Translations under genes and position numbers: made by a program
Origin: Gemmobacter megaterium
GTDB lineage: Bacteria; Pseudomonadota; Alphaproteobacteria; Rhodobacterales; Rhodobacteraceae
DNA length: 64,000 bases
Direction of reading: 5' to 3'
Assembly: GCF_900156815.1 (NCBI RefSeq)
Contig: NZ_FTOT01000003.1
Coordinates: forward strand, 310,001 to 374,000
In this document: one piece after another, positions 27,233-35,895 of the stretch
Position numbering within the stretch: the first letter of the stretch is position 1
How the letters are laid out: every line of letters begins with the position of its first letter
Notes under the pieces: generated by a model
What the model was told of the DNA's origin: nothing
The model's input: only the letters and a program-made list of their open reading frames with translations
The model's database searches: none

Positions 27233-28060
27233 TCAGGGGGTGGGCTGGCGGGTCAGCCAGCCGGTGATGGCGCGCAAAACCTCGTGCGGGAAATCCAGCA
27301 CCATGCTGTGCCCGCCCTTGCCCAGCACCATCATGTCGGCGCCGGGGATCAGGCTGGCAATCTGACTCGACTGGGCGATGGGGGTCAGAATATCCTCGGC
27401 CCCCACCAGCACCAGGGTCGGGGTCGTCACACCGGGCAGGCCGGGCCGCGCATCATAGTCGCGGATCGCCTGCGCCTGTGCGGCATAGCCGTCGAGTCCG
27501 GTCGGCCAGGGGTTTTTCACCATGGCATCGACCAGCGCCGCGGTGCGGTCATGGTCCGACAGGATCAGCGAGGACAGCGCCCAGGGCAGGGTCATCGTCA
27601 CCATGGCTTCGGCCGACACACCGCTGCGCCGCAGAGCCAGTTGCGCATCCAGCCAGCGATGCTGCACCGTGGTGTAGTTGGGCAGGGCATTCAGCAGCAC
27701 GCCCGCCCGCAGGACATCGCCATGCCGGATCAGCAGCGATTGCAGGACCGAGCCGCCCAGCGACCAGCCAACCACGGCCGCCGGACCAAGATCCAGATGT
27801 GTGATCAGGGCGGCCGTGTCATCGGCCATGTCGTCGATGGTCCAGGGGGCGGTCGGCACATCGCTTTGCCCCGTCCCGCGATTGTCAAACACCAGGGTAC
27901 GGAACTGCTTGCGCAGGGTGTCGACAACCCCGGCCCAGGCCAGCGAATTCTGGCCCAGCCCGCTGATCAGCACCAGCGTCGGGCCGGTGCCGCCGATTTC
28001 ATAGCTGAGCTCAACCCCGTTGACCCGTGCCCTGCCGCGCTGTGGTTCGGCATCCGACAT
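27233..28060 (-). CDS. Alpha/beta hydrolase
   Basis: This 275-residue hydrolase has oxyanion segment SGLGQNS, nucleophile elbow GWSLGGS (Ser near residue 100), acid in GAEDILTP and His in GKGGHSMVLD. It is cytoplasmic, lacking a signal peptide. In this operon a likely role is opening a lactone or ester made by the flavin monooxygenase. It follows the other hydrolase after 9 bp. Confidence 0.88.
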   Translation of the reverse strand: MSDAEPQRGRARVNGVELSYEIGGTGPTLVLISGLGQNSLAWAGVVDTLRKQFRTLVFDNRGTGQSDVPTAPWTIDDMADDTAALITHLDLGPAAVVGWSLGGSVLQSLLIRHGDVLRAGVLLNALPNYTTVQHRWLDAQLALRRSGVSAEAMVTMTLPWALSSLILSDHDRTAALVDAMVKNPWPTGLDGYAAQAQAIRDYDARPGLPGVTTPTLVLVGAEDILTPIAQSSQIASLIPGADMMVLGKGGHSMVLDFPHEVLRAITGWLTRQPTP

Positions 28061-28069
28061 GTGCGCCCC

Positions 28070-28849
28070 CTAGGCCAGGAAGCTGCGGACGGCCGCAAGG
28101 AACTGGTCCTCTTGCTCGATCATCGGCAAGTGGCCTGCCCCGTCGATCAACTGCACAGTCGCGCCCGGAATGGCATCGGCAAAGGCCTGGGCATAGACCG
28201 GCGGCACCAGACCATCCTGCGCACCATGCAGCACCAGCGTTTGTGCCCGGATCAACGGCAGACGACGCGCAAGGCCCCGGTCCGGGATCGGCCACATGAA
28301 CCGCGAGGCGGCGCCCAGATTGGCGCTGCGATAGAACACATATTCGGCGGGTGCCCCATCATGGCTGTTGGGTTCGGATTTGGCCCATTTGGCGGGATCG
28401 GCCCATTTGGCGGCATTCAGTTCGGGGGCGGGAATGACAAACGGGTCCGGCATGGGCGTATCGTCCAGCCACAGGCCATAGGCATCCACCAGCACCAGCC
28501 GATGCACAAGATGCGGAAAGATCGCTGCCATTTCGGCCGCAAACATGCCGCCGAGCGAGTGCCCCATCAGATCGACCGGGCCATGGGCCTGAACCAGCGG
28601 TTCCAGCCACTGCCGGTAATGCAGCGCCAGATCCAGAATGCCGGTCATGCCGGATGCGCCGCCCGACGCGCCAAAGCCGGGATGTTCCGGCGCCAGGACC
28701 GGCCGGGTCTCGGCCAGTTTGCCCAGGAACGCTGCGGCACCGGGGTGCTGTTCGAACCCGTGCAGATAGACCAGTGGCCTGGATCCCTGGCCACCTTTCC
28801 AGGCGCGTACCGGGGTGCCGTTCAGTGTGTCGATAACGGCCTGCATCAT
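28070..28849 (-). CDS. Alpha/beta hydrolase
   Basis: This 259-residue hydrolase has HGFEQHPG, nucleophile elbow GHSLGGM, acid in GAQDGLVPP and His in GAGHLPMIE. Its ATG overlaps the luciferase-like monooxygenase stop by four bases, implying tight coupling of the two steps. It is distinct in sequence from the neighbouring hydrolase, so the pathway may contain two hydrolytic steps. Confidence 0.88.
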   Translation of the reverse strand: MMQAVIDTLNGTPVRAWKGGQGSRPLVYLHGFEQHPGAAAFLGKLAETRPVLAPEHPGFGASGGASGMTGILDLALHYRQWLEPLVQAHGPVDLMGHSLGGMFAAEMAAIFPHLVHRLVLVDAYGLWLDDTPMPDPFVIPAPELNAAKWADPAKWAKSEPNSHDGAPAEYVFYRSANLGAASRFMWPIPDRGLARRLPLIRAQTLVLHGAQDGLVPPVYAQAFADAIPGATVQLIDGAGHLPMIEQEDQFLAAVRSFLA

Positions 28850-30126
28850 GCCCGTGCCCCCGCCACTTTCAGCGGCTGGGCCGCGGTCTTTGCCATTTGC
28901 GCCGCATGGGCCGCCCGCACCGAGGGCGGGGTCCAGCGATCTTCATATTCGGACCACAGGCTCCGCAGATGCGGATGCACCTTGGTGGCGACCAGATGGG
29001 TGTTCATGGCGGCGGTTTCCTCGTCCAGATCGCCCATGTGCAGGCAAGCGATCAGTTGGCCGACGCGCAGTTCCTTGGCCATGTCCTCGATCCGCTGGCG
29101 CACCCGTTCGGGCGATCCGGCGATGATGAAGCCGTGCTTGTCATAGTCCCAGAAATCCATCTCGCCGGCATTGGCGCGGGCCTTTTCCTCGGGCGGCAGC
29201 TTCTTGTTGGTCTCGGCGGCAAAGGCGGCCATGGCCTGTACAGATTTCTGCGTGCGGAACCCAGGGCCGGATTCGAACCCCGGATGGACAGAGCGGTTGC
29301 GGTAGAAGTACTTCACCGCATCGGAATACTTCGCCTCTGCCTCGGCGTCGGTTTCGGCGCAGCAGATCAACTGGGTAAAGGCCAACTGGTGGGGGTTGAT
29401 CTCGTACCCGTTCTCTTCGGCATAGTTCCACCAGGCATCGACCAGCGGTTTGGCGGAATGCAGGCCCGAGAACGACAACTGGCCGTAGCAATAGTCATTC
29501 TTCAGCGCCAGATCCCAAGTCTCGACGCTGCCCGACCCCGGCACCCAGATCGGCGGGCGCTTTTGCACTGGACGGGGCCACAGGTTGACATAGCGCAGCT
29601 TGGTATACTTGCCGTTGAAGGCAAAGGGCTCCTGCGCCTCCCAGGCTTTCTGGATCAGCTCGCGCGCTTCGTGAAACCGCTCGCGCAGTTCGGTGGGCGA
29701 CACGCCATAGCAATAGAGCGTGTCCATCGGCGTGCCAAAGACAAAGCCGGAGATCACCCGGCCATCCGACAGGCAGTCCAGCCAGGCGACTTCCTCTGCC
29801 ACCCGCACCGGCGGATTATACAGCGCGAGCGAATCCCCAATGATCAGCAGCGCGGCATTTTCCGTGGTATTGGCCAGCGTCGCTGCCAGCAGATTGGGCG
29901 AGGGCGTCAGCGCAAAAGGGGTCTGGTGATGTTCGTTCATCGCCAGCCCGTCGAACCCTTCGCGGTCGGCCTGCTGCATCAGGCGGATGAACATGCGTGT
30001 CATGTCGCCGACAACGCCGGGTTCGCAGCGGCTGATCGGGGTCGTGACCCAGCTTGATTCCCCGCTGGCCCGGAAATCGGGCGGAAGTTCCGGGTAGCTG
30101 GCTTCGGCAAACCAATGAAGTTTCAA
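28846..30126 (-). CDS. Luciferase-like flavin-dependent monooxygenase
   Basis: This 426-residue bacterial-luciferase-family (group C) monooxygenase uses reduced flavin and O2. Visible features are LNEHHQTPFALTPSPNLLAATLA in the form AMNEHHQT..., DSLALYNPPVRVAEE, DCLSDGRVISGFVFGTP, and WPRPVQKRPPIWVPGSGS. The start is TTG 30126, giving LKLHWFAEASYPELP directly after GGAGGAAACGCC; an upstream in-frame Met at 30231 lacks support. It heads the eight-gene operon. With two hydrolases downstream, a Baeyer-Villiger-like oxygen insertion is one plausible reaction. A separate flavin reductase is not in this operon. Confidence 0.87.
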   Translation of the reverse strand: MKLHWFAEASYPELPPDFRASGESSWVTTPISRCEPGVVGDMTRMFIRLMQQADREGFDGLAMNEHHQTPFALTPSPNLLAATLANTTENAALLIIGDSLALYNPPVRVAEEVAWLDCLSDGRVISGFVFGTPMDTLYCYGVSPTELRERFHEARELIQKAWEAQEPFAFNGKYTKLRYVNLWPRPVQKRPPIWVPGSGSVETWDLALKNDYCYGQLSFSGLHSAKPLVDAWWNYAEENGYEINPHQLAFTQLICCAETDAEAEAKYSDAVKYFYRNRSVHPGFESGPGFRTQKSVQAMAAFAAETNKKLPPEEKARANAGEMDFWDYDKHGFIIAGSPERVRQRIEDMAKELRVGQLIACLHMGDLDEETAAMNTHLVATKVHPHLRSLWSEYEDRWTPPSVRAAHAAQMAKTAAQPLKVAGARA

Positions 30127-30182
30127 GGCGTTTCCTCCCTTGTGCGCATGGTCGTCAGTCTCGATGGATGGCGACCAAACTT

Positions 30183-30193
30183 CCACATTGTGG
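30183..30193. promoter_or_regulatory. Operator CCACATTGTGG upstream of monooxygenase operon
   Basis: Perfect 11-bp palindrome (five-base arms) 57 bp before the TTG start. It is followed by TCTCTAA, as is the site at 33704. It is a likely IclR binding site because the local regulator lies at 33964. Confidence 0.6.
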
Positions 30194-30318
30194 CTGTCTC
30201 TAAAGTCATGCTCGACAAGATATGCGGGCAAGTCAACAATTAATCACGTGTATCGCCGGAAATTGCGTCATAATGTGGATAAATACAGGCGCGCATCGGA
30301 AATCCATCCCGTGTATCG

Positions 30319-30329
30319 CCACATTGTGG
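30319..30329. promoter_or_regulatory. Second CCACATTGTGG site
   Basis: Identical 11-mer to 30183-30193, at 193 bp upstream of the monooxygenase start. A half-site (ATAATGTGG) lies between them near 30270. An 11-base direct repeat CGTGTATCGCC occurs at 30247 and 30310. Together these fill the 256-bp gap 30127-30382. Confidence 0.55.
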
Positions 30330-30367
30330 AGTTTTGGTTGGGCGCCATATGCTGGCGCCGCACCTTT

Positions 30368-30381
30368 GGCGCAGAAGCGCC
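30368..30381 (-). terminator. Hairpin after TRAP large permease
   Basis: GGCGC-AGAA-GCGCC stem-loop begins one base after the DctM stop codon. It separates the TRAP genes from the monooxygenase operon, which has its own upstream operators. There is no T-run. Confidence 0.45.
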
Positions 30382-30382
30382 G

Positions 30383-31690
30383 TCAGCCCACCAGGTTTGG
30401 CAAGAACAGAATGATCGCCGGAAATGCCACCACCAAGGCGACGATCATCAGATCGCATCCGATGAACCAGGACACCCCACGAAAGATGGTTCCCAACGAG
30501 ATGGATTTGTCCACGACGCCCTTGATGACGAACACGTTCATTCCGATCGGAGGCGACAACATGCCGATTTCCAGCAGCTTGGTCAGGAATACGCCAAACC
30601 ATATCGCGCTGTAGCCAGCCTCGTTCACGATGGGCAGCACGACGGGCAATGTCAGCATCATGGCGCCAACCGGCTCCAGGAACATGCCCAGCAGCAGATA
30701 GATCAGGGCCACTCCGAAGATGATCATCAGCGGATGGGCGCCCATGCCCAGAATCGCATCCGACAGCGCATCCCCGGAGCCAGAGAGCGCAAGGAACCGC
30801 GTCAGCAGGCTGGCCCCTACGGCGATCACCAGAATCGAAGACGTCGTGACAATGGTCTCCACCGATGCCTTGTGGATCACGTCCAGACTCAGGCGCCCGG
30901 ATATCAACGCCACGATGCAGGACAGAAAGGCACCGATTGCCCCCGCTTCGGTCGGGGTGAACAGGCCGCTGAACAATCCGCCGAAGACGCCCATGATGAT
31001 CAGCAGGATCGGCGCAGTCTTTCCCAGCGCCGCCATCTTGACCGACAGCGGGAAATGTTCGGTCACACGGGGCGCGAGGCTGGGGTTCAGCTTGACCCGT
31101 ATGATGATCATCGTGACATAGGCCGCCACGGTGATCAGCCCGACGACCAGCCCGCCAAGGAACAGCTTGCCGACGGGCGCCTGTGCCATCACCGAATACA
31201 GGATCATGATCAGCGACGGCGGGATCAGTGCGCCAATGGTGCCGCCCGCAGCAACCGTGCCGGTGGCCAGTGACGGATCGTAATTGTAGCGCGTCATCTC
31301 GGGCACGGCGATCTTGCCCATCGCCGCCGAACAGGCCACCGATGATCCGGTCACGGCGGCGAACCCGCCACAGCCAAAGATCGAGGCAACCGCAAGCCCG
31401 CCCGGCAGGCCCGAAAGCCAGACCCGCGCCGCGGTGAACAGCCCCTCTGTCAGTTTGGCGTGATAGCAGATGAACCCCATGAACAGGAACGCCGGCACCG
31501 AGCTGAGCACCCAGTTCGAGGCGAAATGAAAGGGGATGATCCCCAGAGAGCCCCAGGCAATCCGCCAGCCCATCAGCGCCCAGATCCCACAGAACGACAC
31601 CGCAATCAGCGCAAAGCCGATGGGGATCCGCAGCAGGATCAGGGTCATCAGGAAAACGACGAAATACAGGCCGATTTCGATTTCAGACAT
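30383..31690 (-). CDS. TRAP transporter large permease (DctM family)
   Basis: This 435-residue inner-membrane subunit starts MSEIEIGLYFVVFLMTLILLRIPIGFAL and contains GFAAVTGSSVACSAAMG, PPSLIMILY, FTPTEAGAIGAF and PPIGMNVFVI. It overlaps the small permease by 8 bp. It is only distantly like the DctM at 3409-4722, so the two TRAP systems are not a recent duplication. Confidence 0.93.
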   Translation of the reverse strand: MSEIEIGLYFVVFLMTLILLRIPIGFALIAVSFCGIWALMGWRIAWGSLGIIPFHFASNWVLSSVPAFLFMGFICYHAKLTEGLFTAARVWLSGLPGGLAVASIFGCGGFAAVTGSSVACSAAMGKIAVPEMTRYNYDPSLATGTVAAGGTIGALIPPSLIMILYSVMAQAPVGKLFLGGLVVGLITVAAYVTMIIIRVKLNPSLAPRVTEHFPLSVKMAALGKTAPILLIIMGVFGGLFSGLFTPTEAGAIGAFLSCIVALISGRLSLDVIHKASVETIVTTSSILVIAVGASLLTRFLALSGSGDALSDAILGMGAHPLMIIFGVALIYLLLGMFLEPVGAMMLTLPVVLPIVNEAGYSAIWFGVFLTKLLEIGMLSPPIGMNVFVIKGVVDKSISLGTIFRGVSWFIGCDLMIVALVVAFPAIILFLPNLVG

Positions 31691-32246
31691 TTTCGATCTT
31701 ATCCTTGGCGACCAGTTCCATGCCAGCAGGCAATGCGTCGTCTCCGGGGCCAAAGGGTCGGCGGGTCATCTGGCAGAAGATTTTCCAGACACAGACAAGC
31801 GCGGACAGCCCAAAGCCAAGCGGAAGCAGGAAATAGCTGGGCCAGGTGATGATGGGGTCGCGTCCGGCCACGATCATCACCGCGCCCTTGCGATACTGGA
31901 CCACGGCCTCCAGCCAGGTGCGCCAGCACAGGAAGCCCATCACGACAATGCCAAGGGCCGTGCCCGCGATGATCAGCCAACGCACGACACCCGGAGGCAT
32001 CAGCTCTGTCAGCACCTCGACCGAGATATGGGCATCGCGTTCATCTGCCAGCGCCAGCGGCAGAAAGCATATCCCGATCATGTAGACCATAGACACCACC
32101 TCGATGGTGCCCGCGATCGGGTAGCCAAAGACGTTGCGCAGGATCACATCGGCAGACACATGCAGCACCAGCAGAATGACCAGTGCCGATCCCAGAAAGC
32201 CCATGGCCCCGGTCATGTATCGTATCGTCTTGCGAATTGTTCCCAT
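31683..32246 (-). CDS. TRAP transporter small permease (DctQ family)
   Basis: This 187-residue protein has four hydrophobic segments. VILRNVFGYPIAGTIEVVSMVY is a good match to the DctQ substrate-side segment, and DAHISVEVL follows it. ATG 32246 has a GGGGGAGAG ribosome site; the open frame to 32690 runs into the binding-protein gene and is not coding. Its C-terminal tail is longer than that of the other DctQ here. Confidence 0.9.
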   Translation of the reverse strand: MGTIRKTIRYMTGAMGFLGSALVILLVLHVSADVILRNVFGYPIAGTIEVVSMVYMIGICFLPLALADERDAHISVEVLTELMPPGVVRWLIIAGTALGIVVMGFLCWRTWLEAVVQYRKGAVMIVAGRDPIITWPSYFLLPLGFGLSALVCVWKIFCQMTRRPFGPGDDALPAGMELVAKDKIENV

Positions 32247-32316
32247 TGCTCTCCCCCAAGCGCGTCGCGGTAGCCGGTTCTGGTCGAGGGGCCTGCCGCG
32301 CACGATTTGCGATGAT

Positions 32317-32338
32317 GGCGGGGCACGCTTGCCCCGCC
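32317..32338 (-). terminator. Intercistronic hairpin in second TRAP operon
   Basis: Nine-base perfect stem GGCGGGGCA / TGCCCCGCC with a 4-base loop sits 9 bp after the binding-protein stop and 70 bp before the small-permease start. It probably maintains a higher level of the binding protein. Confidence 0.55.
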
Positions 32339-32347
32339 GCCCGCGCC

Positions 32348-33499
32348 TCACATGCCGTAGGTCTTGGGATCGACGTTCTGGAACATCTGGGTCCAGAACA
32401 GCTCGCGCAGTTGATCGCGGCTTTCGACCGGCTCGACCAGATCCAGCCATTTGGCATACATGTCCTGGAACTCCGACGCGATGGTCTCTGCATTGGCCAC
32501 GCCAAAGGTGGTCTTGTAGCCCTCCAGCGTGCCGGGCAGGTCGTTCCGGGCAAACTCGCGCATTTTTTCCATGGCGGCCGCATCGCCGTTCACAAGGGAA
32601 ATATTGGCGTCGGCGGCCACCTTTTCGTTGGTGATCGCATCGGCGTAGTAGCCCCAGGTGATGTCGGCGGATATCTGGCTGGCGCCCCACAGCAGGGCGG
32701 CGCGCTGATCGTCGTTCAGTTTGCGCCAGGCATCGAGGTTGATGTTGTTCACCGCCACGTTCGACGACAAGCCGCCGGGCAGATCGACGGTGACCGCTTT
32801 CACAACGTCGGCAAGGCTCATGTTCGTCAGTTCAGGCAGGGAAAGCTGAGTGCAGTCCACCACGCCCTGGCTGAGTGCCTCGTAGGACTCGTTGGCCGGG
32901 AAGGAGACCGGCGTTGCACCCAGTTCGGTGAACAGGCGGCTCACCACGGCATGGCTGACGCGAATCTTCATGCCTTTCAGTTCGTCAAGTGTCCGCACCG
33001 GCTTGGTGCACAGCGACATGTTGATCGAGCTGGTGGCGCCGCCCATGTAGACTTGGTTCTGGCCCTGGAACTCCGACAGGCATTCCGGGCATTTGGTCAG
33101 GGTGTATTCGATGACCGCCCCGGCATAGGCCACGCTTTCCTTGCCGCGTGGCTCTTGCAGGTTCACCATCAGCTGCAAATCCTGCATCAGCATGTAGCGC
33201 GGAAAGTCCTTGGGCGTCAGCGCGGCCACGACATAGCCGATATCGGCCATGCCATCCCGCAGGCCGGGTCCGGTTTCGGCCAGGCTCAGCAGCGACATCG
33301 GAAAGTTGCGGATACTGACGGCGCCCCCCGATCGTTCCTTGACGGCGGCGGCGTAGTCATCCGCTGCGATGCCAACGGTCGATGCGGATGCATAGCCGAA
33401 GGCGTATTTGAGCGTCTCGGCCGATGCTGCGCCGGTCATGCCAAGCGTTGCCGCTACGGAAACCGCTATCGCGCCAGTGCGCCATGTCCTTGTTGCCAT
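32348..33499 (-). CDS. TRAP transporter solute-binding protein (DctP family)
   Basis: This 383-residue periplasmic receptor has a signal peptide (TRTWRTGAIAVSVAATLGMTGAASAE) and DctP segments such as ETGPGLRDGMADIGYV, LKGMKIRVSHAV (ligand-binding Arg) and SYEALSQGVVDCTQL. It has four cysteines, CPEC among them, so a disulfide is possible. ATG 33499 has GGGAGGAAG upstream. The operator at 33704 gives it an unusually long leader of about 200 bp. Confidence 0.92.
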   Translation of the reverse strand: MATRTWRTGAIAVSVAATLGMTGAASAETLKYAFGYASASTVGIAADDYAAAVKERSGGAVSIRNFPMSLLSLAETGPGLRDGMADIGYVVAALTPKDFPRYMLMQDLQLMVNLQEPRGKESVAYAGAVIEYTLTKCPECLSEFQGQNQVYMGGATSSINMSLCTKPVRTLDELKGMKIRVSHAVVSRLFTELGATPVSFPANESYEALSQGVVDCTQLSLPELTNMSLADVVKAVTVDLPGGLSSNVAVNNINLDAWRKLNDDQRAALLWGASQISADITWGYYADAITNEKVAADANISLVNGDAAAMEKMREFARNDLPGTLEGYKTTFGVANAETIASEFQDMYAKWLDLVEPVESRDQLRELFWTQMFQNVDPKTYGM

Positions 33500-33963
33500 T
33501 GTCTTCCTCCCTGGGTGTTGGTGGGTCCGGTGTCCTTGCCGATCTGGCGCATGGGCGCTCAGGTCTGGTCGGTCCGGTGTTCTTTCGACGGTCCCCGCCA
33601 GTGCGGGCTCCATCCTGCTGGCGATGCGGGGCCTTGTCGTATCCCGCATGTGTCCCTTGTGGAAACTACAGGCATCAATCCTTCCTGACGTCGCCCGCAA
33701 ACTCCACATAGTGGATATCTCTAAGGTGCGATGCGCTGTGGCGCCCTGTCAAGAAATATGTCGCATCCACCATGCAGCAATTTTGCTGGCATGGGTCGCA
33801 ATGCCATTCAACAGGTGTCCGGTCGCACAATCAGCCGCGCGGCGGCGATGCGACCGGGCGATTGGGTCCGATCCAGGCAGGGCGCGTCGCCAGGCTGACG
33901 TGCGAGATCGCGTGTATAATGTGGAATGGCTCGCGGGTTGATTCGCCGCCGCCCCGCAATGGA
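33500..33963. other. Intergenic region between TRAP binding-protein gene and iclR
   Basis: These 464 bp show no convincing gene. They hold the full operator at 33704, a half-site ATAATGTGG at 33917-33925, and a long leader of the TRAP operon between 33500 and about 33700. Open frames here are antisense or lack a start and family similarity. Confidence 0.6.
33704..33714. promoter_or_regulatory. Operator CCACATAGTGG upstream of TRAP operon
   Basis: Perfect palindrome, extended by T and A on the outside to 13 bp. It is followed three bases later by TCTCTAA, exactly as at 30183-30193. It is probably the IclR site controlling the transporter. Confidence 0.6.
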
Positions 33964-34731
33964 TCAGGGAAGATCCAGCGCCGCGCCCACCCGCTCTGCC
34001 GTCATCCGCAGAATGGGCAGGATGCGGGCCAGATGGTCCGCGTTCAGTCTGTCATGTGTCGCAACAATCGACAGCGCCAGCGTGGGCAATCCGCGAACCG
34101 TCGGGACGACAAGGCCGATCCCGCGCACCCCGGCAATGGGTTTGTCAGCGATGTCGGCAAACCCGGAGGCGCGGGTTCTGGCGATGCGCTCGCGAATTTC
34201 ATCGGGGGGCACTGGCGATTGGGCATAGGCTGTGGTGGCCAGGATCTCTTCGATCTCGGCGTCCTGCATGGCGGCCAGCAGGGCGACGCCGCCGGTGCCG
34301 ACGCCCAGCAAAAGACGCTCTCCAATCTCGGCGACCTTAGCATTTATGGGCTGCAATCCGTCGGCCCTGTCCAGACAGACGGTTTCGGTGCCCGTGCGCA
34401 GCGCCAGAAAGCTGGTATCGCCGGTATCCGAGGTCAACGTGCGCAGGTGCGGACGGCAAAGCTCGACCACACGGGCATGAAAGCCCGATGCCAGGCCAAG
34501 CTCAAAGGCAAGTGGGCCCAGCCGGTAGAATTTCGAGTCTGCATCCTGTACAACAAACTGCTCGTGAATCAGCGCCAGCAGGATGCGCCGCACGGTCGGC
34601 TCTGTCAGGCCGGTCGAGGCGGCGATGTCGCGCAGGCGACGCCCATCTGGCGCGCCGCGGGGTATTGCGCGCAACACCTCTGCCGCGCGCGAGATCAGTT
34701 GGGCGCCTTGTGGTGCTTCTTCCCTGTCCAT
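33964..34731 (-). CDS. IclR family transcriptional regulator
   Basis: This 255-residue regulator has an N-terminal winged helix (about 10-70, RLRDIAASTGLTEPTVRRILLALIHEQFV) and a C-terminal IclR effector domain (LLLGVGTGGVALLA, ADKPIAGVRGIGLVVP). ATG 34731 is chosen with GGGGGCGG upstream. It lies at the head side of the TRAP/monooxygenase region on the same strand, and three close copies of CCACATWGTGG sit at the two operon promoters. Its own upstream region has only degenerate half-sites. Confidence 0.88.
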   Translation of the reverse strand: MDREEAPQGAQLISRAAEVLRAIPRGAPDGRRLRDIAASTGLTEPTVRRILLALIHEQFVVQDADSKFYRLGPLAFELGLASGFHARVVELCRPHLRTLTSDTGDTSFLALRTGTETVCLDRADGLQPINAKVAEIGERLLLGVGTGGVALLAAMQDAEIEEILATTAYAQSPVPPDEIRERIARTRASGFADIADKPIAGVRGIGLVVPTVRGLPTLALSIVATHDRLNADHLARILPILRMTAERVGAALDLP

Positions 34732-35105
34732 GCCGCCCCCTATTTTTACATCGTGGAATGTGTAGCGCCAATTCCGCGCAGTGTCACGTGCTGCGGAACA
34801 TGTACGCATGTGGGGCGGGACTGGATCTGCTGGTCGCGTGTTAAATATCTACTTGTGCCATCGTGATATTGCACATTGCGTCGCGCTCAAGCTCGAATCC
34901 CACAGCACAGCCTACCTTTGCGGATCATCCGAAAGGGAGGTCGTTCCATAATGTGGTAAGATGCGGCTGATTGCGATGGGTTCTGGCGGGTGGTCTCCTT
35001 TGTGGTCATGGCGGCGGGGGTCCGGGTGAACAACGGGCATCTGGATCGCGGATCGTGCCGGATGCGGTCCTGCGCCGGTTCGATCCTGGGCGGCTGGCTG
35101 GCCCG
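34732..35105. other. Intergenic region upstream of iclR
   Basis: These 374 bp contain no recognisable gene. They show degenerate relatives of the IclR motif (ACATCGTGGAAT near 34749 and CCATAATGTGG at 34946-34956) and an imperfect repeat ACATGTACGCATGT near 34797. The iclR promoter must lie here. Confidence 0.5.
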
Positions 35106-35891
35106 TCAAGCGATGCTCAGGGCCACCGTACCAATCCCCTGCACAGAGAAATCATAACAGGCGCCGGGGCCGGGGAATTGCGTAGGGATCAGGCTGCCGG
35201 TCATGACCAGATCGCCCTTGGACAGCCCGCGTCCGCGGGTGGACAGGTGATTGGCCAGCCATTCCAGCGGTATCAGCGGCCCCCCCAGAACATCGCGGCC
35301 GAAACCCCGGTCGAGTTGGGCGCCGTTCAGCGTGACGATCCCTTCGCTTGCGCCCAGATCGTCCGGCACCGCCGCCCAATCGCCCAGCACCACACCGGCA
35401 TTCCAGGAGTTGTCGGCGATCAAGGACTCGACATCCAGCGTCGTGTAGTCGCAGTTGCGGTCGTCCACCATCTCGATCGCTGCCGCTGCGGCATCGATCG
35501 CCGCTGCGACCTCCTGCGCGGTATAGGGTGTGTCACGCGGCGGCAGATCGCGGCCCATCCGCAGGCAGATCTCGAACTCCAGCCCCAGCCGGCCATGGTA
35601 CGCGGCCCGGATGGTCGCGCCAGAGCGATGCAGGCGGCTGTCCAGCACGGCGCCTGCGACGGGTTGGTCGATGCCGCACATGGCTTGCATCCGCGCAGAG
35701 GTCAGGCCGATCTTCCACCCCCGGATGTCGCCAAGCCCATCCGATTGCTGCGCCGACACATGGGCCTCTTGCAAGCTGTAGGCGTCCGGCAACGCGGTGG
35801 CGCCGGCTTCGCGGGCAAAGGGCACAAACCGGGCGCCCATTCGATGCTGATCGCGCAACCAGCGGGCCGAAGCGGTGAAACGGTTGGTCAT
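35106..35891 (-). CDS. 2-keto-4-pentenoate hydratase / fumarylacetoacetase-fold family protein
   Basis: This 261-residue protein resembles MhpD/TesE/HpaH hydratases or decarboxylases of meta-cleavage pathways. It has GWKIGLTS, the metal-binding ExE in LGLEFEICLRM, VEIVDDR-like EMVDDRNCDY and GDLVMTGSL near the end. ATG 35891 starts MTNRFTASARWLRDQ; the longer open frame enters the ligase gene and is not coding. It ends the acyl-CoA operon, 4 bp after the ligase. Confidence 0.85.
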   Translation of the reverse strand: MTNRFTASARWLRDQHRMGARFVPFAREAGATALPDAYSLQEAHVSAQQSDGLGDIRGWKIGLTSARMQAMCGIDQPVAGAVLDSRLHRSGATIRAAYHGRLGLEFEICLRMGRDLPPRDTPYTAQEVAAAIDAAAAAIEMVDDRNCDYTTLDVESLIADNSWNAGVVLGDWAAVPDDLGASEGIVTLNGAQLDRGFGRDVLGGPLIPLEWLANHLSTRGRGLSKGDLVMTGSLIPTQFPGPGACYDFSVQGIGTVALSIA

Positions 35892-35895
35892 ATGG

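Noticed and set aside
24360-27365. A 1001-codon open frame on the plus strand
   Set aside because: It is antisense to five well-supported minus-strand genes (OYE, YCII, SDR, RibB and neighbours), lacks family motifs and arises from the high GC content.
27284-29146. A 620-codon plus-strand open frame
   Set aside because: It is antisense to two alpha/beta hydrolases with complete catalytic triads and to the luciferase-like monooxygenase.
29268-29284. Sequence GGATTCGAACCCCGG resembling a tRNA T-arm
   Set aside because: It lies inside the luciferase-like monooxygenase coding sequence (PGFESGPG region) and no acceptor or anticodon stems can be built around it.
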